Source of the DNA: Butyricimonas paravirosa
GTDB lineage: Bacteria > Bacteroidota > Bacteroidia > Bacteroidales > Marinifilaceae
NCBI RefSeq assembly: GCF_032878955.1
Contig: NZ_CP043839.1
Span: 496,001 to 560,000, forward strand
Direction of reading: 5' to 3'
DNA: 64,000 nucleotides
Positions 60,054 to 64,000 of this stretch are shown here, one piece after another; the first letter of the stretch is position 1, and every line of letters begins with the position of its first letter. The notes beneath the pieces were generated by a model, which made no database searches, was not told the origin of the DNA, and was given only the letters and a program-made list of their open reading frames with translations. Made by a program: the position numbers and the translations under genes.

Positions 60054-61931
60054 CTACTTCTTCAAAAACATATTCTTGAATTCGATTGCTTTAAGCAGCA
60101 ATCCCGAATTTATCTGATTCCGGGAAAGACGATTCAACAAAGAATCCGTCACTTGGATATTCCCAGCCACTTTCTTCTCGTAAATCACGTTATCCATGAT
60201 AAAAGCGTAATTCTGCGGGTCTCCGGCCAGATGAAAAGGCTGGCGTTCGGGATCAAACAAATCTCTTCCCATAGAATAATCTTCCGCGGGATTCTTTACC
60301 CCCAACACCCGTTTCATTAAAGTCGGCGTCACATCATAATGAGACGTTCTGTGCGAGTACACGCCGGGAGTGTTCCCCGGGTAATACAGGATAAACGGGA
60401 CATGCACCTGTGCGTTCGAAAAATCACTTCCATGTCCCCAAAAGTTCTTCTTATTCTCGTTAAACTCCTGCCCATGATCCCCGGTAATAACGATCACGGA
60501 ATTATCCAACAACCCGTTCGCTTCCAGTTTATTCACCACCTTTCCCACAAGTGAATCCACGTAATAGGCACAATTACGGTACAGGTTAAAGAACGGTTCC
60601 GGGTCCAAATTATTATTTAAAGCCAGATAATTGGCGTAATCCCACGAGGGTTGAAATTTCTTACGATAAGGAGCCGGAATATCAATCGCGTGCAACAAAT
60701 CATAAAACACAAAAGAAAAAAATGGTTTATCCCCCTCTTTCCGTTCATCCAAATAATTCAAAAAATCTTCCGTGATCCTGTTATCCCGATCAAAAGGAGT
60801 TGCTCCCGGGGTTTCCTTGCGAATATCTTTCACGTCTCCGAAGACGATTCGATAAAAAGGAGGATTAACAAGCGTCGCACTGGCGAACGTCTCTATATCA
60901 TACCCATTTTCCAGTAAATTCTCGATAAACAAAGGCTGTACACCCGTACGTTCAAAATCTTGCCAGTATGTTGCGGAAATACCGAAAAACAGACCGAATA
61001 TCCCACCCCGCGTACCATTACTGGAACTTAAATGACGATTAAATACCGCGGAACGATCACCAAAAGCCCGGATGTTAGGACAACACTCCCGTGTAAAAGT
61101 CCTGAAATTCCATGAATCCAGAATAAGATAAATAATATTCAACGGTTTCACGCTATCCACTTTTTCCAGCGGATGAAGGGGGTACACGAAACTATGCCCC
61201 TTCCCTTTATCCGGGTTATTCACATATAAGTCCTCCTTTTTGACCACACCCAACTTTAACATCAAACGATTGGCTGTCAAAGGATAAAATTGCGGTAAAC
61301 AAGCCGATACTTCCGTGATCGAATTCACGTTAGCCGCAGCAGCATAAGCATGGGTTAACTGGGGAGCGATACAGGAGAACAGGAAAAGATAAATACCGAT
61401 TTTCACCTGTTTAGAAGTAACATACCGGGCATACCGGTAAGCGATAAAAACGACCGCTAAAGTAAACAACAAAATAAGTAACCCGATAAGAACCCCATGC
61501 AAGACCAAAGTATTATTAAACACGAATACCTGGTTTCCTCCCCCACCAAAAGCCAGATCCAGCACAAACCCGTTGATATGAAATTTATACAACTGGAAAA
61601 CAATCCCGTTCAGATAGGCCAGCACGTTCAATAAAAATATAGCACAGGTGAACAGAATGGTACCGACCTTCCGCATCTGCCGCCACCACGTGAAGGGAAT
61701 ATATAAAATAACCCAAGGGATCAAATTGAAAAGAAAAGCTTGCCCCAATGCCGCCATCAGATAATAAAAGCCCCCGACAAAATTCAAAGATTCCCAATAA
61801 TTACTATTCACGAGATAGATCACAAATTGAACGAGTAACATACAAGAGGCGCACATATAAAACAGAAAACCTCTCTTCAAATAATTCACTCTTTCAGTGC
61901 ATCCCCCTGATTTAGAAGTATCAAACATCAT
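60054..61931 (-). CDS. DUF3413/sulfatase-domain inner-membrane protein (YejM/PbgA-like)
   Basis: 625 residues. N-terminal five TM helices (about 23-195, the DUF3413 part), then a periplasmic alkaline-phosphatase-superfamily domain from about 265: LNIIYLILDSWNFRTFTRECCPNI, NGTRGGIFGLFFG (catalytic Thr/Ser position), VIVITGDHGQEFNEN, GHGSDFSNAQVHVPFILYYPG. In proteobacteria the related protein regulates lipopolysaccharide synthesis and binds cardiolipin/LPS; here the role is inferred only from architecture. Confidence 0.85.
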   Translation of the reverse strand: MMFDTSKSGGCTERVNYLKRGFLFYMCASCMLLVQFVIYLVNSNYWESLNFVGGFYYLMAALGQAFLFNLIPWVILYIPFTWWRQMRKVGTILFTCAIFLLNVLAYLNGIVFQLYKFHINGFVLDLAFGGGGNQVFVFNNTLVLHGVLIGLLILLFTLAVVFIAYRYARYVTSKQVKIGIYLFLFSCIAPQLTHAYAAAANVNSITEVSACLPQFYPLTANRLMLKLGVVKKEDLYVNNPDKGKGHSFVYPLHPLEKVDSVKPLNIIYLILDSWNFRTFTRECCPNIRAFGDRSAVFNRHLSSSNGTRGGIFGLFFGISATYWQDFERTGVQPLFIENLLENGYDIETFASATLVNPPFYRIVFGDVKDIRKETPGATPFDRDNRITEDFLNYLDERKEGDKPFFSFVFYDLLHAIDIPAPYRKKFQPSWDYANYLALNNNLDPEPFFNLYRNCAYYVDSLVGKVVNKLEANGLLDNSVIVITGDHGQEFNENKKNFWGHGSDFSNAQVHVPFILYYPGNTPGVYSHRTSHYDVTPTLMKRVLGVKNPAEDYSMGRDLFDPERQPFHLAGDPQNYAFIMDNVIYEKKVAGNIQVTDSLLNRLSRNQINSGLLLKAIEFKNMFLKK

Positions 61932-62146
61932 AAACGATTGTATTAAGAAATGATCATATAATAGTTACAAATAAAACGGATTAAATCGACTTTTCAATCA
62001 TTTTCTTAAAAATTCATTTTCAATTATTTAATTCTTTTTCCTGAATCCCCGGCAATAAAAAAAATACATATCAATAAACGATCGTTTAATGACATGTATC
62101 ATGCCAAGCACAAATCCCTTTCAGAAGGGAATATACGTTCAAATTA

Positions 62147-62641
62147 TCAATACTTCAGCTTACTATAATTCAAGCCATACAAGATGATAAATACCAACGC
62201 CAAGAATCCGGACATAGCCATGGAAATCACCACGACGCTATTCCAACCGGAATAAATCGGCAGGATAAACAACTGGCCAATCTGCGCGATCGCATATAAA
62301 TAAAAACCATTCCTTTTTAGCTTGTACATCATGAAAGCCCCGATCAAACTGATCACGGCACACAAGGCAGCTAACGAGTAAATTGCTTTCCCGTGCATTA
62401 TGGTCGTTTGTAACACCTCCAAGGACGAACTCATGATAGAAGAAACCCACGAAGGTTGGGCTTCGGCTCCCGCCATGTTCGTTATCTGTTGAATCTGGAC
62501 GACTAAGCGCTCCGGTGTAAACATGGCTAACTGGAACAAATTGTTAATTAAGCCCCAACCACTACCAATAAATGTCAAGATGCAAAGTACGGTGAGAAAA
62601 GTCGGTCTGACCGGTTTTTCTACGCTAAAGGGATTTTCCAT
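62147..62641 (-). CDS. Small membrane protein of unknown function
   Basis: 164 residues from ATG 62641 (MENPFSVEKP); the longer start at 62677 adds a doubtful N-terminus. Four predicted TM helices (about 15-35, 78-98, 103-122, 130-155). Sequence like RPTFLTVLCILTFIGSGWGLINNLFQL fits the small DUF-type membrane proteins common in Bacteroidetes, function unknown. Divergent from glyA. Confidence 0.7.
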   Translation of the reverse strand: MENPFSVEKPVRPTFLTVLCILTFIGSGWGLINNLFQLAMFTPERLVVQIQQITNMAGAEAQPSWVSSIMSSSLEVLQTTIMHGKAIYSLAALCAVISLIGAFMMYKLKRNGFYLYAIAQIGQLFILPIYSGWNSVVVISMAMSGFLALVFIILYGLNYSKLKY

Positions 62642-62724
62642 AATCAAATAAATTTTATACACAACAAACGTACACAAATATTCGAAAATTAAAAAACAAG
62701 AGATGAAAAAAAGTTGCCAAATAC

Positions 62725-62755
62725 TTTGTTTACATGCACGATTAGTATAATTTTG
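62725..62755 (+). promoter_or_regulatory. glyA promoter
   Basis: -33 TTTG at 62725-62728, 19 bp, -7 TAATTTTG at 62748-62755. Near-perfect Bacteroidetes consensus; start codon 41 bp downstream. Confidence 0.75.
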
Positions 62756-62796
62756 GCCTAGATTTATAAACGTCTATAGTATTAAAAATCTAAATA

Positions 62797-64000
62797 ATGA
62801 AAAGAGACACTCAAATTTTCGACCTGATTGACAAAGAATGTCATCGTCAAAAAGAAGGACTTGAATTAATCGCATCTGAAAACTTCGTGAGCGAGCAAGT
62901 AATGCAGGCTATGGGATCTTGCCTGACCAACAAATATGCAGAGGGATACCCCGGAGCCCGTTATTACGGTGGTTGCCAAATTGTTGACCAGACAGAACAA
63001 CTGGCTATTGATCGGGCTTGCCAATTATTCGGGGCTGAATTCGCTAACGTACAACCGCACTCCGGCGCACAAGCTAACGCTGCCGTGTTCTTCGCTTGCA
63101 TGAAACCCGGCGATACCTTCCTGGGTCTTGACCTGGCTCATGGTGGTCACCTTTCACACGGATCTCCCGTGAATCTTTCCGGTATTAACTATCACCCGGT
63201 AGCTTACCATGTGAAAGAAGAAACCGGAATGGTTGACTATGACGAGATGGAACAATTGGCTTTGGAACACAAACCGAAATTAATCGTGTCCGGAGCATCC
63301 GCTTATTCTCGCGACTGGGATTACAAACGTATGCGCGAAATCGCTGATAAAGTAGGTGCTTTGTTAATGTGCGACATGTCTCACCCTGCCGGTTTGATTG
63401 CCAAAGGTTTATTGAACAACCCGATGGAATATTGCCACATCGTGACCACAACCACTCACAAAACCCTTCGCGGACCTCGTGGTGGTATGATCCTTCTTCC
63501 GAAAGATTTCCCGAATCCTTGGGGATTAAAAACTCCGAAGGGAGAGATCAAGATGATGTCACAAGTAATCAACTTTGCCGTATTCCCGGGACAACAAGGT
63601 GGACCGCTTGAACACGTGATCGCTGCTAAGGCCGTTGCTTTCGGAGAGGCGCTGTCTGAAGAGTACACCGAATACGCAAAACAAATGCTAGCTAACGCCA
63701 GAGCTATGGCCAAAGCATTCGTGGAAAAAGGTTATAAAGTTGTTTCCGGTGGTACCGACAACCATTCCATGTTGATTGACCTGAGAACCAAATTCCCGGA
63801 ATTAACCGGTAAGAAAGCTGAAAACACGCTTGTTAAAGCTGACATCACGATCAACAAGAACATGGTTCCGTTCGATACCCGTACCCCGTTCTCTACTTCA
63901 GGTCTTCGTGTAGGAACCCCGGCAATCACTACCCGTGGTTTGAAGGAAGAACATATGCCTATCATCGTGGACATGATCGACAGAGTATTGAGTGCCCCGG
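62797..64000 (+). CDS. glyA: Serine hydroxymethyltransferase (3' end cut by window)
   Basis: ATG 62797 opens a frame that reaches the right edge without a stop: 401 codons of the usual about 426. MKRDTQIFDLIDKECHRQKEGLELIASENFVSEQVMQAMGS start, PLP lysine Lys222 in TTTHKTLRGPRGG, and FAVFPGQQGGPLEHVIAAKAVAF. Converts serine and tetrahydrofolate to glycine and methylene-THF. Preceded by a good promoter. Confidence 0.97.
   Translation, partial: MKRDTQIFDLIDKECHRQKEGLELIASENFVSEQVMQAMGSCLTNKYAEGYPGARYYGGCQIVDQTEQLAIDRACQLFGAEFANVQPHSGAQANAAVFFACMKPGDTFLGLDLAHGGHLSHGSPVNLSGINYHPVAYHVKEETGMVDYDEMEQLALEHKPKLIVSGASAYSRDWDYKRMREIADKVGALLMCDMSHPAGLIAKGLLNNPMEYCHIVTTTTHKTLRGPRGGMILLPKDFPNPWGLKTPKGEIKMMSQVINFAVFPGQQGGPLEHVIAAKAVAFGEALSEEYTEYAKQMLANARAMAKAFVEKGYKVVSGGTDNHSMLIDLRTKFPELTGKKAENTLVKADITINKNMVPFDTRTPFSTSGLRVGTPAITTRGLKEEHMPIIVDMIDRVLSAP

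Overview
The window reads as a Bacteroidales chromosome carrying the end of an integrated conjugative element. Evidence for the phylum: promoters of the TTTG-N19/20-TAnnTTTG type, SusC/SusD pairs driven by an ECF sigma factor and a FecR anti-sigma factor, a Na+-NQR operon, bactofilin and Rex. The ECF/FecR/SusC-STN layout and lipoprotein-rich operon fit Odoribacteraceae (Butyricimonas-like), but that family-level placement is inference.

Positions 1 to about 15.19 kb are one end of a CTnDOT-family integrative element that enters from the left edge. Its most striking cargo is a diversity-generating retroelement (DGR). Two lipoprotein genes of fimbrillin (type V pilus) type (744-2378 and 2558-4108) end in variable repeats VR1 and VR2. 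They are followed by an avd-like gene, an Asn-codon-rich template repeat (TR, 4714-4842), a DGR-type reverse transcriptase and a small MutS-domain-I-like protein. Within the 129-bp repeat, VR2 differs from TR at 17 sites inside the core and VR1 at 22 sites, all at TR adenines. The only other differences are two T changes at the 5' edge of VR1 and a shared last-base T to C. Both VRs are followed by the same pair of small GC hairpins. The DGR genes run without a gap into rteA-rteB, the two-component regulators of CTnDOT-type transfer. Then come a terminated, heavily structured RNA, a DHFR/RibD-like gene, three small excisionase-like HTH proteins, and two tandem tyrosine recombinases on the minus strand.

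15.19-17.1 kb is a graveyard: a truncated hsdS-like specificity gene, a GIY-YIG/DUF4357 gene with an internal deletion, and the C-terminal scrap of a SusD gene. A TANNTTTGC sequence at the junction resembles the CTnDOT target core.

17.3-29.9 kb is minus-strand: a HAD phosphatase and a nutrient-uptake-type operon in the order ECF sigma, FecR, SusC (with STN domain), SusD, FAS1-like lipoprotein, lipoprotein, thioredoxin-like protein, IPT-like lipoprotein, lipoprotein. The substrate is unknown.

30-64 kb is core chromosome: trmD, GNAT, DPP IV, nitrilase-family omega-amidase, acyltransferase, rplU-rpmA, serS, DUF4286, ruvC, TPR/OmpA-like lipoprotein, a probable glycine-lipid acyltransferase pair, LysE, PhoH, lepB, dapB, thrS-infC-rpmI-rplT, rex, bactofilin, folC, META lipoprotein, nqrABCDEF, a DUF3413/sulfatase membrane protein, a small membrane protein and glyA (cut by the right edge). 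The intergenic spaces carry several repeat classes: AT-rich inverted arms, a palindromic element present twice, and 11-bp tandem repeats at two loci.
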